Origin: an uncultured Prevotellaceae bacterium
GTDB taxonomy: Bacteria > Bacteroidota > Bacteroidia > Bacteroidales > Muribaculaceae
Reading direction: 5' to 3'
Assembly (NCBI GenBank): GCA_900318255.1
Contig: ONJX01000002.1
Location: 112,130-176,129, forward strand
DNA length: 64,000 nt
In this document: positions 9,179 through 17,637 of the stretch, piece after piece
Numbering within the stretch: the first letter of the stretch is position 1
Layout: each line of letters opens with the position of its first letter
Program-made: the position numbers and the translations under genes
The notes under the pieces: model-generated
Told to the model about the DNA's origin: nothing
What the model saw: the letters and a program-made list of their open reading frames with translations, nothing else
The model's database searches: none

Positions 9179-10195
9179 TTACTCACAGATCACTCTCGCC
9201 AGGTCATTGAGCTGCAAGCATTGCTCGCGTGTGATGGTGTGGTGATCATTGTGGTGCTCCCACGGGCTTAGGAGCAGCAAGCGCCCCTGGGCACAGGCGT
9301 CAAACTGGCGGCCGCCAGGCTTTTGCATGTGCGAAATGCCGTTCTCAAGGAGGATGATTTGAGGAAAACCGGCATCAAAAGCCTGTCTCATTATCTCCTT
9401 CTCGCCAGCACTGATGCAAGGTGACACGAGCACAGCCTCATTAACACATGCTTGCTTGAGCAACGTGTAGCATTTCTCTTGGATTTCATCTTGCGACATG
9501 CTGCGAGAGCACTGCACTTGGATTTTAAAAGGGTAATCAAGCAAGAATTGATTGCCCATCGCCGAGACTGGAGTGTCACCTATTTTTAACCCACTGATGA
9601 CAGTGAAAAAGTCGGGATTGTTGCGTTTCACCCATAGCCGCCTTGGGTTGTCTCTAAGATACTTGAACATCGTGTCGAGCTGTCCCTTGCCACGCAAGAT
9701 GCGATCGTGGTAGCCCCATTCCCAGATGTTGCTGGTGGTAGTGGGTGTAGAATGTGTTAGCGTGTTGCGAGCATGAGCATCGCCATCAAGCAATCGCCTC
9801 CAAGCATCATTGCACCCTTTCTTAAAACCGTTAATTACATGGCCCAGATGACGTGGTAGTGGCTCGGTAACAAACAAAACGCCGTGCAGGTGGTCGGGCA
9901 TTAATTGCAGAGCTAAGGGTCTGATTTGTGGATAGTGCTCTGGAATCTTTTTCCACTCCATTTTTATTTCGTCGCCGAGCTTCGACGTCTTTATCCAGCA
10001 AAAGTCGTGAGTGGCGTCTTTGCCACACAAAGTGCCGAGCAAGGGTTGCCGGCCCTCAATAGCGAGAGTTATCATGTAGATGCAGCGCCCCTTGTAGTCA
10101 TGGCCAGCCTTGCGGCGCTTCATCGAGCGTGTGGCCTGCACCTCGGGGTGGCTGCTGGCCCATTGTTTCCTTTGCTCGTTTCTTTTATCTTCCAT
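9179..10195 (-). CDS. RAYT-type HUH transposase with extra C-terminal domain (copy 1)
   Basis: A 338-residue protein. The N-terminal half is a Y1/HUH single-strand DNA transposase of the REP-associated (RAYT) type: the metal-binding HUH motif is MPDHLHG (H102, H104), and the candidate nucleophile is Y179 in the segment KYLRDNP. The C-terminal half (about 225-338) is an additional alpha/beta domain with LVSPCISAGEKEIM and IILLENG, resembling the DprA/SLOG Rossmann-like fold; this assignment is tentative. The start at 10195 (MEDKRNEQ) was chosen because an upstream extension would run through the flanking hairpin. REP-like palindromes lie on both sides. It separates the sus-like genes from the sugar transporter. 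Confidence 0.8.
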   Translation of the reverse strand: MEDKRNEQRKQWASSHPEVQATRSMKRRKAGHDYKGRCIYMITLAIEGRQPLLGTLCGKDATHDFCWIKTSKLGDEIKMEWKKIPEHYPQIRPLALQLMPDHLHGVLFVTEPLPRHLGHVINGFKKGCNDAWRRLLDGDAHARNTLTHSTPTTTSNIWEWGYHDRILRGKGQLDTMFKYLRDNPRRLWVKRNNPDFFTVISGLKIGDTPVSAMGNQFLLDYPFKIQVQCSRSMSQDEIQEKCYTLLKQACVNEAVLVSPCISAGEKEIMRQAFDAGFPQIILLENGISHMQKPGGRQFDACAQGRLLLLSPWEHHNDHHTITREQCLQLNDLARVICE

Positions 10196-10232
10196 AGCGG
10201 TTGGTTTGGGTTTGGGTTGGGGGTGTCGGTGT

Positions 10233-10255
10233 ATTGCGAGCGTCAGTCTCGCATA
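10233..10255. repeat. REP-like palindrome right of RAYT copy 1
   Basis: ATTGCGAG, loop CGTCAGT, CTCGCATA: a hairpin with a 6-bp perfect core (10235-10240 and 10248-10253). It closely matches the reverse complement of the palindrome at 9131-9153, whose loop read in reverse is CGTGAGC. The gene is therefore bracketed by an inverted pair. Confidence 0.6.
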
Positions 10256-10303
10256 TTTAAAATGAAGCACCCACAATGTAGTGAGTGCTCCATGATAATA
10301 TAT

Positions 10304-11623
10304 TTATTTTTCCTTAATTCTTTTAACTGACAGTGCTCCAAGTAGCAATAATACAGCTGAGACATACATCATCGTGCTTTGACTTCCAAATCCAAGTTTT
10401 TCAAAAACCCACATAAATCCAAAGCCACAAATGCTGGCAACGATTTGAGGAATACAAATGGTTCCATTAAACAAGCCAAGATATGTTCCCATGTGAGAAT
10501 TGCCCTCAAGAGCATTGGTCACAATAGTAAATGGCAGAGCAAGCATTGCTGCCCAAGTGCAACCAATCATAATATAAGGCAAAATGAGGATATACTTGTT
10601 AGAAATAAATGGTATCAACAAGAATCCTATGGCTCCAAGCAATATACTTACAACGTAAGCTTGCTTGCGATTTTTGAATCGAGGGATAGCTATTGCCCAA
10701 AGTACCGCAGCAATAGATTCAATACCCTGAACTATGCCATTCCAGTCGCCAGCCTCATGAAACAATTTTGACTCGGCATCGGTTGTTCCCCAAACAGTTT
10801 CAGCAATTGCACCAGTCGAATAGTTCCACAAGAACAAGAAACCAGCCCAGCAGAAGAACTGAACCAGACCTACCTGCCAAAAAGCGGCAGGTGCTTTTTT
10901 TAAGAGAGAGAACATATTTTCCTTGGATTGCTCGCCATCAACAGGCTTCTCATGATACTCGGCAAACTCCTTGGGTGGCATTTCACGCACGTTTACGCAT
11001 GTATATATAACGCAAAGAATCAAGATGGCTGCTCCAATGTAGAACGACCAAGTTAAGTTTTGAGGAATCCCTGCAGTTTCGCCATTTCCTTCAGTCGTGA
11101 AAACTGTATTGGCAAGAACCCAAGGCAAAACACATCCTACAACCTGACCTGCATTCACCAAAAGACTTTGTATAGAATATGCCCTTGTTTTTTGTCTCTC
11201 ATTAACTAAATCGCCCACCATCATCTTGAAGGGCTGCATAGCCATGTTTAAGCTTGTGTCCAACAACATTAAAATAATAGTACCAAGAAGCATGGCCACC
11301 CAGAAGATGCTACTCAAACTGCTAATATTGGGAAGTAGACACATAACAATCACAGCAAGTGCTGAGCCAACTATCAAATAAGGAACGCGGCGACCAAAAC
11401 GAGTCCACGTCTTATCACTCATTTGCCCAACAAAAGGCTGAACAATAAGCCCCATTAATGGTGGCAGAATCCAGAAGAAACTTAAAGCTTTAGGATCGGC
11501 ACCTAATGTCTGGAATATTCTACTAATATTAACTGTCTGTAGAGCGTAGGCAATTTGTACTCCAAAGAAGCCAAAACTAATATTCCATAGTTTTGCTGTA
11601 CTTAAATCGGGTTTTGTTTTCAT
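10304..11623 (-). CDS. MFS sugar transporter (maltose/SLC45-like)
   Basis: A 439-residue inner-membrane permease with about 12 hydrophobic helices. The N-terminus (FFGVQIAYALQTVNISRIFQTLGAD) and the loop SDKTWTRFGRRVPYLIVGS match the glycoside/SLC45-like branch of the major facilitator superfamily, which in Bacteroidota often sits with LacI regulators and SusCD genes and carries maltose or related disaccharides. ATG at 11623 is preferred over the TTG three codons earlier. It runs convergently to the sus-like operon; the HUH gene lies between. Substrate is inferred. Confidence 0.85.
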   Translation of the reverse strand: MKTKPDLSTAKLWNISFGFFGVQIAYALQTVNISRIFQTLGADPKALSFFWILPPLMGLIVQPFVGQMSDKTWTRFGRRVPYLIVGSALAVIVMCLLPNISSLSSIFWVAMLLGTIILMLLDTSLNMAMQPFKMMVGDLVNERQKTRAYSIQSLLVNAGQVVGCVLPWVLANTVFTTEGNGETAGIPQNLTWSFYIGAAILILCVIYTCVNVREMPPKEFAEYHEKPVDGEQSKENMFSLLKKAPAAFWQVGLVQFFCWAGFLFLWNYSTGAIAETVWGTTDAESKLFHEAGDWNGIVQGIESIAAVLWAIAIPRFKNRKQAYVVSILLGAIGFLLIPFISNKYILILPYIMIGCTWAAMLALPFTIVTNALEGNSHMGTYLGLFNGTICIPQIVASICGFGFMWVFEKLGFGSQSTMMYVSAVLLLLGALSVKRIKEK

Positions 11624-11705
11624 TGTCAACAAATTTTATAGTGAATTATGTTTTTCTTGCTATTAAAAAAGCAAAGGACTTCATAAAGCGAAGTCCCCTG
11701 CCCGG

Positions 11706-11790
11706 TACTCGGAGTGGGACTTGAACCCACACAGCCGCAATGGCCAAGGGATTTTAAGTCCCTCGTGTCTACCGATTCCACCATCCGAGC
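11706..11790 (-). tRNA. tRNA-Leu (TAA)
   Basis: An 85-base tRNA with a long variable arm. On the minus strand it begins GCTCGGATGG, has the anticodon loop CTTAAAA (anticodon TAA) and a T-arm with GGGTTCAAGTCCC, and ends TCCGAGT plus discriminator A. The first acceptor pair is G-U. Class II structure fits leucine. Confidence 0.95.
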
Positions 11791-12146
11791 AGCTGGTGTT
11801 GTAGAGCGTAGATGCGTCTGACAATTTTTGCGGTGCAAAGTTAATAGCATTTTTCGGTTTTTGCAAGAAAAATGTGTTTTTTGTGGCTTTTCGTGCGCTG
11901 CGGTGGTGGTTTTTGTGGCGTGTTTTTCTGTTTTATGGGTTGCCGGTGATGCGCTGTTTCTATTTATTATATATAATGTGTGGCGGTTGCGCGATGGCTG
12001 GTAGTGATTTGTGGTGGCTGGGCGGGCGAAAAATGTGGTTTTTTGATGTTTTTGCATATTTCACTGATTGATAATGTGTTAAGCTATATTTCAGGATGTG
12101 TGGGTTTATTTTTTTTGATTTTTTTTGAAAAAAAAGTGTGGAATGT

Positions 12147-12177
12147 TTTGCCAGTAAAAAAAATATGCCTAACTTTG
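12147..12177 (+). promoter_or_regulatory. Promoter of the tRNA-tuf-rpo cluster
   Basis: TTTG at 12147-12150, a 19-bp spacer, then TAACTTTG at 12170-12177: a full match to the Bacteroidetes sigma-A consensus. Transcription would start near 12183, some 40 bases before tRNA-Thr. Apart from this promoter and the hairpin at 12190, the 11791-12222 gap is AT-rich with nothing else recognised. Confidence 0.85.
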
Positions 12178-12189
12178 CACCCGCAATAA

Positions 12190-12207
12190 ACCCCCGAGTG
12201 GGGTTTT
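12190..12207 (+). promoter_or_regulatory. Leader hairpin at the start of the transcript
   Basis: ACCCC-CGAGT-GGGGT with a following TTTTT lies within the first 25 transcribed bases of the tRNA-tuf transcript. It has the form of a small intrinsic terminator, but it is so close to the start that it may instead protect the 5' end or act in processing. Confidence 0.4.
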
Positions 12208-12222
12208 TGAGTCAAAGACGTT

Positions 12223-12296
12223 GCCTCTTTAGCTCAGTTGGCCAGAGCACGTGATTTGTAATCTCGGGGTCGTTGGTTCGAATCCGACAAGAGGCT
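12223..12296 (+). tRNA. tRNA-Thr (TGT)
   Basis: Acceptor GCCTCTT pairs with AAGAGGC; D-arm AGCTCAGTTGGCCAGAGC; anticodon TGT; T-arm GTTGGTTCGAATCCGAC; discriminator T. First of four tRNAs ahead of tuf. CCA is not encoded. Confidence 0.95.
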
Positions 12297-12325
12297 CAAA
12301 AAAGAAGATCCTTGAATTAAGGTTA

Positions 12326-12408
12326 GGGTAGATTCCAGAGTGGCCAAATGGGGCAGACTGTAAATCTGCTGCGTCATCGCTTCGGTGGTTCGAATCCATC
12401 TCTACCCA
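12326..12408 (+). tRNA. tRNA-Tyr (GTA)
   Basis: An 83-base class II tRNA: acceptor GGGTAGA/TCTACCC, anticodon GTA in CTGTAAA, long variable arm around CGTCATCGCTTCG, T-arm GGTTCGAATCC, discriminator A. Confidence 0.95.
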
Positions 12409-12421
12409 CACTGTTAATGTT

Positions 12422-12494
12422 GCGGAAGTAGCTCAGTCGATAGAGCATCAGCCTTCCAAGCTGAGGGCCGCGGGTTTGAGCCCCGTCTTCCGCT
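12422..12494 (+). tRNA. tRNA-Gly (TCC)
   Basis: Acceptor GCGGAAG/CTTCCGC, anticodon loop CTTCCAA (anticodon TCC), T-loop with GGGTTTGAGCCCC, discriminator T. The T-loop has TTTGAGC rather than the usual TTCGAAT/C. Confidence 0.93.
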
Positions 12495-12512
12495 CTAAAG
12501 AAAATATGGAAC

Positions 12513-12584
<72 letters not shown>

Positions 12585-12727
12585 CTAGTAAATACACACA
12601 AGCTTCGCTTCTCTAGTCGCGGTGCGTTGAATAAGGGCGCTCGTCGTGGGGGCGAAGTGAAATGTGTAATTATAAGGGAAAATAATAAGTTAATCATTTA
12701 TAATTTTTTTAAGTAACAAGAAAAGTT

Positions 12728-13924
12728 ATGGCAAAAGAGAAATTCGTAAGAACGAAACCGCATGTTAACATCGGTACAATTGGTCACGTTGACCACGGTA
12801 AAACTACTTTGACCGCTGCTATCACCCTCGTGCTCTCAAAGCAGGGTTATTCTCAGCAGGAGGTTCGCTCGTTCGATTCTATCGACAATGCACCTGAGGA
12901 GAAAGAGCGTGGTATCACTATCAACACTGCTCACGTAGAGTATGAGACTGAGCATCGTCACTATGCACACGTTGACTGCCCTGGACACGCCGACTACGTT
13001 AAGAACATGGTTACTGGTGCTGCTCAGATGGACGGTGCTATTGTAGTTATCGCTGCTACCGACGGTGTTATGCCACAGACTCGCGAGCACATCCTTCTCG
13101 CCCGTCAGGTGAACGTTCCACGTCTGGTTATCTTCTTGAACAAGTGCGACTCTCCCGATGTTGACGATGAGATGATCGAGCTCGTTGAGATGGACGTGCG
13201 CGACTTGCTGAGCGAGTATGAGTATGATGGCGAGAACACCCCTGTTATCAAGGGTTCGGCTCTTGGCGCTCTGAATGGTGAGCCCAAGTGGGAGCAGACA
13301 GTTCTTGATCTTATGAAGGCTGTTGACGAGTGGATTCCACTGCCCCCACGCGACATTGACAAACCATTCTTGATGCCTATCGAGGACGTATTCTCTATCA
13401 CTGGCCGTGGTACTGTTGCTACTGGTCGTATCGAGACTGGTATCATCAAGGTTGGTGACGCTGTTCAAATCATGGGTCTTGGCGCTGACCTCAAGTCGGT
13501 TGTTACCGGTGTTGAGATGTTCCGCAAGCTGCTCGATCAGGGCGAGGCTGGCGACAACGTAGGTCTGCTGCTGCGTGGTATCGACTACAAGGAGATCAAG
13601 CGCGGTATGGTAATCTGCCACCCAGGACTTGTTAAGCCACACGATCACTTCACTGCTTCGGTTTACGTGCTGAAGAAGGAAGAGGGTGGCCGTCACACTC
13701 CATTCCACAACAAGTATCGTCCACAGTTCTACATCCGCACACTTGACGTGACTGGCGAGATCACCTTGCCCGAGGGTGTAGAGATGGTAATGCCTGGTGA
13801 CCACGTTGAGATCAACGTTAAGCTCATCACTCCAGTTGCTTGCAGCGAAGGTCTTCGTTTCGCAATCCGTGAGGGTGGCCGCACCGTTGGTTCTGGTCAA
13901 ATCACCAAGATCATCGACGATTAA
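12728..13924 (+). CDS. tuf: Elongation factor Tu
   Basis: A 398-residue GTPase that delivers aminoacyl-tRNA to the ribosome. The G1 motif GHVDHGKT is at residues 19-26, DCPGH and NKCD follow as G3 and G4, and the C-terminal beta-barrels are complete (ending [11 protein letters not shown]). Length is standard. It is cotranscribed with the upstream tRNAs and followed by a strong hairpin at 14002-14048, so translation-factor mRNA can end before the secE-rpoC part. Confidence 0.98.
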   Translation: MAKEKFVRTKPHVNIGTIGHVDHGKTTLTAAITLVLSKQGYSQQEVRSFDSIDNAPEEKERGITINTAHVEYETEHRHYAHVDCPGHADYVKNMVTGAAQMDGAIVVIAATDGVMPQTREHILLARQVNVPRLVIFLNKCDSPDVDDEMIELVEMDVRDLLSEYEYDGENTPVIKGSALGALNGEPKWEQTVLDLMKAVDEWIPLPPRDIDKPFLMPIEDVFSITGRGTVATGRIETGIIKVGDAVQIMGLGADLKSVVTGVEMFRKLLDQGEAGDNVGLLLRGIDYKEIKRGMVICHPGLVKPHDHFTASVYVLKKEEGGRHTPFHNKYRPQFYIRTLDVTGEITLPEGVEMVMPGDHVEINVKLITPVACSEGLRFAIREGGRTVGSGQITKIIDD

Positions 13925-14001
13925 TTGATTGTTGTGTGAGCGTGGGCAGCCCCTCTTGAGATGTGGGTGCCGCGCCAGCGCTAAAAGGACATAACTAATA
14001 A

Positions 14002-14050
14002 AAGCCGGCTGCCTTGAAGTGCAGCACTAAGCACAGTGCAGCCGGCTTCT
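14002..14050 (+). terminator. Terminator after tuf
   Basis: AAGCCGGCTGC (14002-14012) pairs perfectly with GCAGCCGGCTT (14038-14048); the enclosed GTGCAGCAC and GTGC segments can form an extra inner helix. A CTTT tract follows. It lies just before tRNA-Trp, so read-through is needed for secE and beyond unless a second promoter exists. Confidence 0.75.
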
Positions 14051-14054
14051 TTAC

Positions 14055-14127
14055 ACGGGAATAGTTCAGTTGGTAGAACGACGGTCTCCAAAACCGTAGG
14101 TCGTGAGTTCGAGTCTTACTTCCCGTG
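14055..14127 (+). tRNA. tRNA-Trp (CCA)
   Basis: Acceptor ACGGGAA/TTCCCGT, D-arm with GTTCAGTTGGTAGAAC, anticodon CCA in the loop CTCCAAA, T-arm with GAGTTCGAGTC, discriminator G. It lies 20 bases upstream of secE, the usual order tuf-trnW-secE-nusG. Confidence 0.96.
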
Positions 14128-14147
14128 CTAATTATCTCAAAAATACA

Positions 14148-14348
14148 ATGAAGAAATACAAGATACTTACGGACATCGAGGAATCTTATAACGAGCTCGT
14201 TCATAAGGTTTCTTGGCCAACTAAGAGTGAATTGGTCAATAGCACGATAGTAGTAATGGTCGCTTCCATCATTGCTGCTCTGATACTGTGGGTTATTGAC
14301 TTAATTCTGAGTCACGCCATGCAGTTCGTTTACGGGTTGGCAGGTTAA
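14148..14348 (+). CDS. secE: Preprotein translocase subunit SecE
   Basis: A 66-residue single-span membrane subunit of the SecYEG channel. The short form has an amphipathic segment with the conserved VSWPTKSEL and one transmembrane helix at about 30-52. The ATG at 14148 (MKKYKILTDIEES) gives the usual N-terminus; an in-frame start further upstream would lie inside tRNA-Trp. Confidence 0.95.
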   Translation: MKKYKILTDIEESYNELVHKVSWPTKSELVNSTIVVMVASIIAALILWVIDLILSHAMQFVYGLAG

Positions 14349-14424
14349 AGAGACAGGGATGCGCCACCCTGGCCGCCATGCACGATGGTGAGAGGGCGCG
14401 CCGTCCTTGAGATAACCGTCACAC

Positions 14425-14457
14425 CCGCAGGCAATGTGAGCATTGCGCGGCTTTTTT
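14425..14457 (+). terminator. Terminator-like hairpin between secE and nusG
   Basis: CCGC and GCAATG pair with CATTGC and GCGG around the loop TGAG, with a 2-base bulge, and run straight into CTTTTTTCT. It has the form of an intrinsic terminator or attenuator inside the operon, 53 bases before nusG. Confidence 0.6.
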
Positions 14458-14509
14458 CTCACAGAGAGTGATCATCTAATTTTCAATTTCGCTAAAGACA
14501 GTGTAATCA

Positions 14510-15064
14510 ATGGCTGAAAACAAAAATCTTCAGTGGTATGTTCTGCGTGCCATCTCGGGAAAAGAGGCTAAGGTCAAGGAGATGCTTGACGCGGCATGCA
14601 AAAATACCGACCTGGGCAAGTATGTGGCTCAGGTGTTGATACCTACCGAGAAGGTTTATACCACCCGTGGAGGGAAGAAGGTGCTCAAAGACCGCAATCT
14701 CTTCTCAGGATATGTGTTTGTGCAGGCTGTGCTGCGTGGCGATGTTGAGGATTACTTGCGCAACACCACTAACGTGATCGACTTCGTGCGAAGTCGTGAC
14801 GCCAACCGCAAGCCGGAGCCCATTCGCGAGAGCGATATCGCGCGCATGCTCAATGCTGCCGAGGGCGAGAGCGGCGGTGACGATGCGTCGCCCAACGATT
14901 TCATCGTGGGCGAGATTGTCAAGGTCAACGAGGGGCCATTCAACGGTTTCACTGGTGAAATCGAAGAGGTGAACCGCGAGCGTCGCACGCTCAAGGTGAT
15001 GGTCAAGGTGTTTGGGCGACCCACTCCTCTGGAGTTGGACAATTCGCAGGTAACGCGAGAGTGA
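14510..15064 (+). CDS. nusG: Transcription termination/antitermination factor NusG
   Basis: A 184-residue RNA-polymerase-associated factor. The NGN domain occupies about 5-115 (WYVLRAISGKEAKVKEM, then FSGYVFVQ). The KOW domain begins near 130 (GEIVKVNEGPFNGFTGEI). Length and ending (VKVFGRPTPLELDNSQV) are standard. It sits in the classical secE-nusG-rplK order. Confidence 0.97.
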   Translation: MAENKNLQWYVLRAISGKEAKVKEMLDAACKNTDLGKYVAQVLIPTEKVYTTRGGKKVLKDRNLFSGYVFVQAVLRGDVEDYLRNTTNVIDFVRSRDANRKPEPIRESDIARMLNAAEGESGGDDASPNDFIVGEIVKVNEGPFNGFTGEIEEVNRERRTLKVMVKVFGRPTPLELDNSQVTRE

Positions 15065-15146
15065 GCCTCCTAATGTTACGTGGGAGGGCACGCCTATCGC
15101 AACTTGTTTATTAGTAATATAAACATTTTAGAAATTTTTCAGAACA

Positions 15147-15590
15147 ATGGCTAAAGAAATTGCTGGACAGATCAAATTACAGATTAAAGGTGGAGCCGCA
15201 AACCCTTCACCCCCAGTAGGACCTGCACTTGGTGCTAAGGGTATCAACATCATGGAGTTTTGCAAGCAATTCAATGCCCGCACGCAAGCTAGCGCCGGTA
15301 AAGTGTTGCCAGTGGTAATCACTTATTACACCGACAAGAGTTTTGACTTCATCGTTAAGACTTCGCCTGCCGCAGTGCAGCTGCTCGACGCCGCTAAGAT
15401 CAAGGGCGGTTCGGGTGAGCCTAACCGCAAGAAGGTGGCTAGCGTTACGTGGGAGCAGATTCAAGCAATTGCCGAGGACAAAATGCCTGATTTGAACTGT
15501 TTTACTCTAGCTTCGGCTATGAGAATGGTTGCTGGCACAGCAAGAAGTATGGGTATCACTGTTAAGGGTCAATTTCCTGAAAACATTTAA
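15147..15590 (+). CDS. rplK: 50S ribosomal protein L11
   Basis: A 147-residue component of the GTPase-associated centre of the large subunit. It begins [29 protein letters not shown], the diagnostic proline-rich N-terminal domain, and ends with the 23S-rRNA-binding domain ([13 protein letters not shown]). It is followed by rplA after 15 bases. Confidence 0.98.
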   Translation: MAKEIAGQIKLQIKGGAANPSPPVGPALGAKGINIMEFCKQFNARTQASAGKVLPVVITYYTDKSFDFIVKTSPAAVQLLDAAKIKGGSGEPNRKKVASVTWEQIQAIAEDKMPDLNCFTLASAMRMVAGTARSMGITVKGQFPENI

Positions 15591-15605
15591 AACTTCAATT
15601 GAACT

Positions 15606-16301
15606 ATGAGTAAACTGACAAAAAATCACAAGTTAGCAAAAGAGAAGATTGAAGCCGGGAAGAGTTACACCCTTTTGGAGGCAGCCACTTTGTTGAAGGA
15701 AATAACCTACACAAAGTTTAACGCCTCGGCCGATATCGATGTACGTCTTGGTGTAGATCCCCGCAAGGCTGACCAGAACGTGCGTGGCGTCGTATCTCTG
15801 CCTAATGGCACTGGTAAGACCGTTCGCGTGCTCGTTATGTGTACTGCCGACGCCGAGGCAGCCGCCAAGGAAGCAGGAGCCGACTATGTAGGTCTTGACG
15901 AGTATATCGACAAGATTAAGGGCGGCTGGACCGACGTTGATGTTATCATCACTCAGCCACAATGCATGGGCAAGCTGGGTCCTTTGGGACGCATCCTTGG
16001 TCCTCGTGGCTTGATGCCTAACCCCAAGAGTGGCACTGTGACTCCTGATGTCGCCAAGGCCGTGAAAGAGGTTAAGCAGGGTAAGATCGACTTCAAGGTT
16101 GACAAGAAAGGTATCGTTCACACCTCTATTGGCAGAATGTCGTTCACTCCAGAGCAAATCAAGGAGAACGCTCAGGCTTTCATCAACACCCTGGTGAAGC
16201 TCAAACCTAACACTGCCAAGGGTACCTATCTCAAGAGTATTTATCTTTCAAGCACCATGAGTCCTGGTATCAAGATTGATGTCAAGTCGATTGACGCTTA
16301 A
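15606..16301 (+). CDS. rplA: 50S ribosomal protein L1
   Basis: A 231-residue protein of the L1 stalk. It contains the signature [19 protein letters not shown] (about residues 124-142) and the ending [13 protein letters not shown]. In many bacteria L1 also represses translation of its own L11-L1 operon. Confidence 0.98.
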   Translation: MSKLTKNHKLAKEKIEAGKSYTLLEAATLLKEITYTKFNASADIDVRLGVDPRKADQNVRGVVSLPNGTGKTVRVLVMCTADAEAAAKEAGADYVGLDEYIDKIKGGWTDVDVIITQPQCMGKLGPLGRILGPRGLMPNPKSGTVTPDVAKAVKEVKQGKIDFKVDKKGIVHTSIGRMSFTPEQIKENAQAFINTLVKLKPNTAKGTYLKSIYLSSTMSPGIKIDVKSIDA

Positions 16302-16322
16302 ATTTTAATCAAGTAGAAGAAA

Positions 16323-16847
16323 ATGAGAAAGGAAGATAAAACAAAACAGATAGAAGCTATAAAAGGCTTACTTAACGATTATAGTTGCGTGTACCTCACC
16401 GAGACTACCGCTCTCAACGCCGAGAAGACTGTGGAGCTGCGCCGCGCAGCGTTCAAGAACGACGTGAAGATGGTGGTTGTGAAGAACACCTTGTTGAAGA
16501 AGGCTATGGAGCAGATGGACGTGGACTACAGCGGTCTCTATGACGCGCTGGCAGGCCCCACCACCCTCATGCTTAGCAACACTGGCAATGCTCCGGCTAA
16601 ACTTATCAAGAGTTTCCGTCAGAAGAAAGAGACACTTCCCGCGCTCAAGGCCGCATTCGTAGAGGAGACAACCTACGTGGGTGCCGACCAGCTCGAGGTG
16701 CTCGCTACCATCAAGAGCAAGAACGAGCTTATCGCCGACGTTGTGGCACTGCTGCAGTCGCCTGCTAAGAACGTGATCAGCGCTCTCCAGAGTGGTGGCA
16801 GCAAGCTGCACGGAATCCTGGAAACATTATCAAATAAAGAAAATTAA
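16323..16847 (+). CDS. rplJ: 50S ribosomal protein L10
   Basis: A 174-residue stalk-base protein that binds L11 rRNA sites and carries L7/L12 dimers on its C-terminal helix. The N-terminal globular domain is recognisable from [16 protein letters not shown] and [13 protein letters not shown]. It lies 21 bases after rplA and 26 bases before rplL. Confidence 0.97.
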   Translation: MRKEDKTKQIEAIKGLLNDYSCVYLTETTALNAEKTVELRRAAFKNDVKMVVVKNTLLKKAMEQMDVDYSGLYDALAGPTTLMLSNTGNAPAKLIKSFRQKKETLPALKAAFVEETTYVGADQLEVLATIKSKNELIADVVALLQSPAKNVISALQSGGSKLHGILETLSNKEN

Positions 16848-16873
16848 TAACAAATCAATTAAATCATACAAAA

Positions 16874-17251
16874 ATGGCAGATTTAAAAGCTTTTGCAGAA
16901 CAATTAGTTAATCTTTCAGTTAAGGAAGTAAACGAGCTCGCTCAGATCCTTAAGGATGAATATGGTATCGAACCAGCCGCTGCAGCTGTTGCAGTTGCCG
17001 CAGGTCCCGCCGCTGGTGGTGCTGCTGCCGAGGAGGAGAAATCTTCGTTCGACGTAGTGCTCAAGGCTGCTGGTGCTAACAAGCTCAAAGTTATCAAACT
17101 CGTTAAGGAGCTCACTGGTCTTGGCTTGAAGGAAGCTAAGGCTCTCGTTGACGAGGCTCCAAGCAAAGTTAAGGAAGGTCTGGCTAAGGCCGAGGCTGAG
17201 GGCTTGAAGCAGCAACTCGAGGCTGAAGGAGCTGAAGTTGAACTTAAATAA
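16874..17251 (+). CDS. rplL: 50S ribosomal protein L7/L12
   Basis: A 125-residue stalk protein. It has the N-terminal dimerisation helices, an alanine/glycine-rich hinge ([15 protein letters not shown] at about 35-50) and the C-terminal factor-binding domain ([27 protein letters not shown]). A terminator-like hairpin at 17471 separates it from rpoB, consistent with the greater need for L7/L12 than for polymerase. Confidence 0.98.
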   Translation: MADLKAFAEQLVNLSVKEVNELAQILKDEYGIEPAAAAVAVAAGPAAGGAAAEEEKSSFDVVLKAAGANKLKVIKLVKELTGLGLKEAKALVDEAPSKVKEGLAKAEAEGLKQQLEAEGAEVELK

Positions 17252-17470
17252 TACTACCTGCCCGGGGGGTGTTCTATAAATTGCTCGTGTCAAGATTATT
17301 TTAGATTTTTGAGCCGGTGTTGTTTAAAATGCGAGAAATAGTAGCGAGCTACAGTTCAAAGCATTTTCAGGCAATGTGGAGCCCAAAAGAAAAAATAGCA
17401 TGACCGAAAAAATAACACACAACACTTACACTTTTTCACACATTTGTAGAACGCCCCTCAATCAGGTAAT

Positions 17471-17526
17471 AGGTTAAGAATCCCAAGCGATTGTCGATTC
17501 TTAACCTTTTTGTGTCTTTTTTTTCC
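17471..17526 (+). terminator. Attenuator/terminator between rplL and rpoB
   Basis: AGGTTAAGAATC (17471-17482) pairs perfectly with GATTCTTAACCT (17496-17507) around a 13-base loop, followed by TTTTTGTG and then a run of T to 17524. It is a textbook intrinsic terminator in the 386-bp gap between rplL and rpoB. Partial read-through would set the ratio of ribosomal protein to polymerase. Nothing else coding was seen in 17252-17637. Confidence 0.85.
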
Positions 17527-17637
17527 AGGTGGGCACGTGAGCTTTTAAGACACAAGCGCCGCTCGCCCTAAGTGGTTGAGCATCAACTCCCACCCATTTT
17601 TTTCTTTTTTTTGAGTTCACCTTAATTTTATTTTTCA

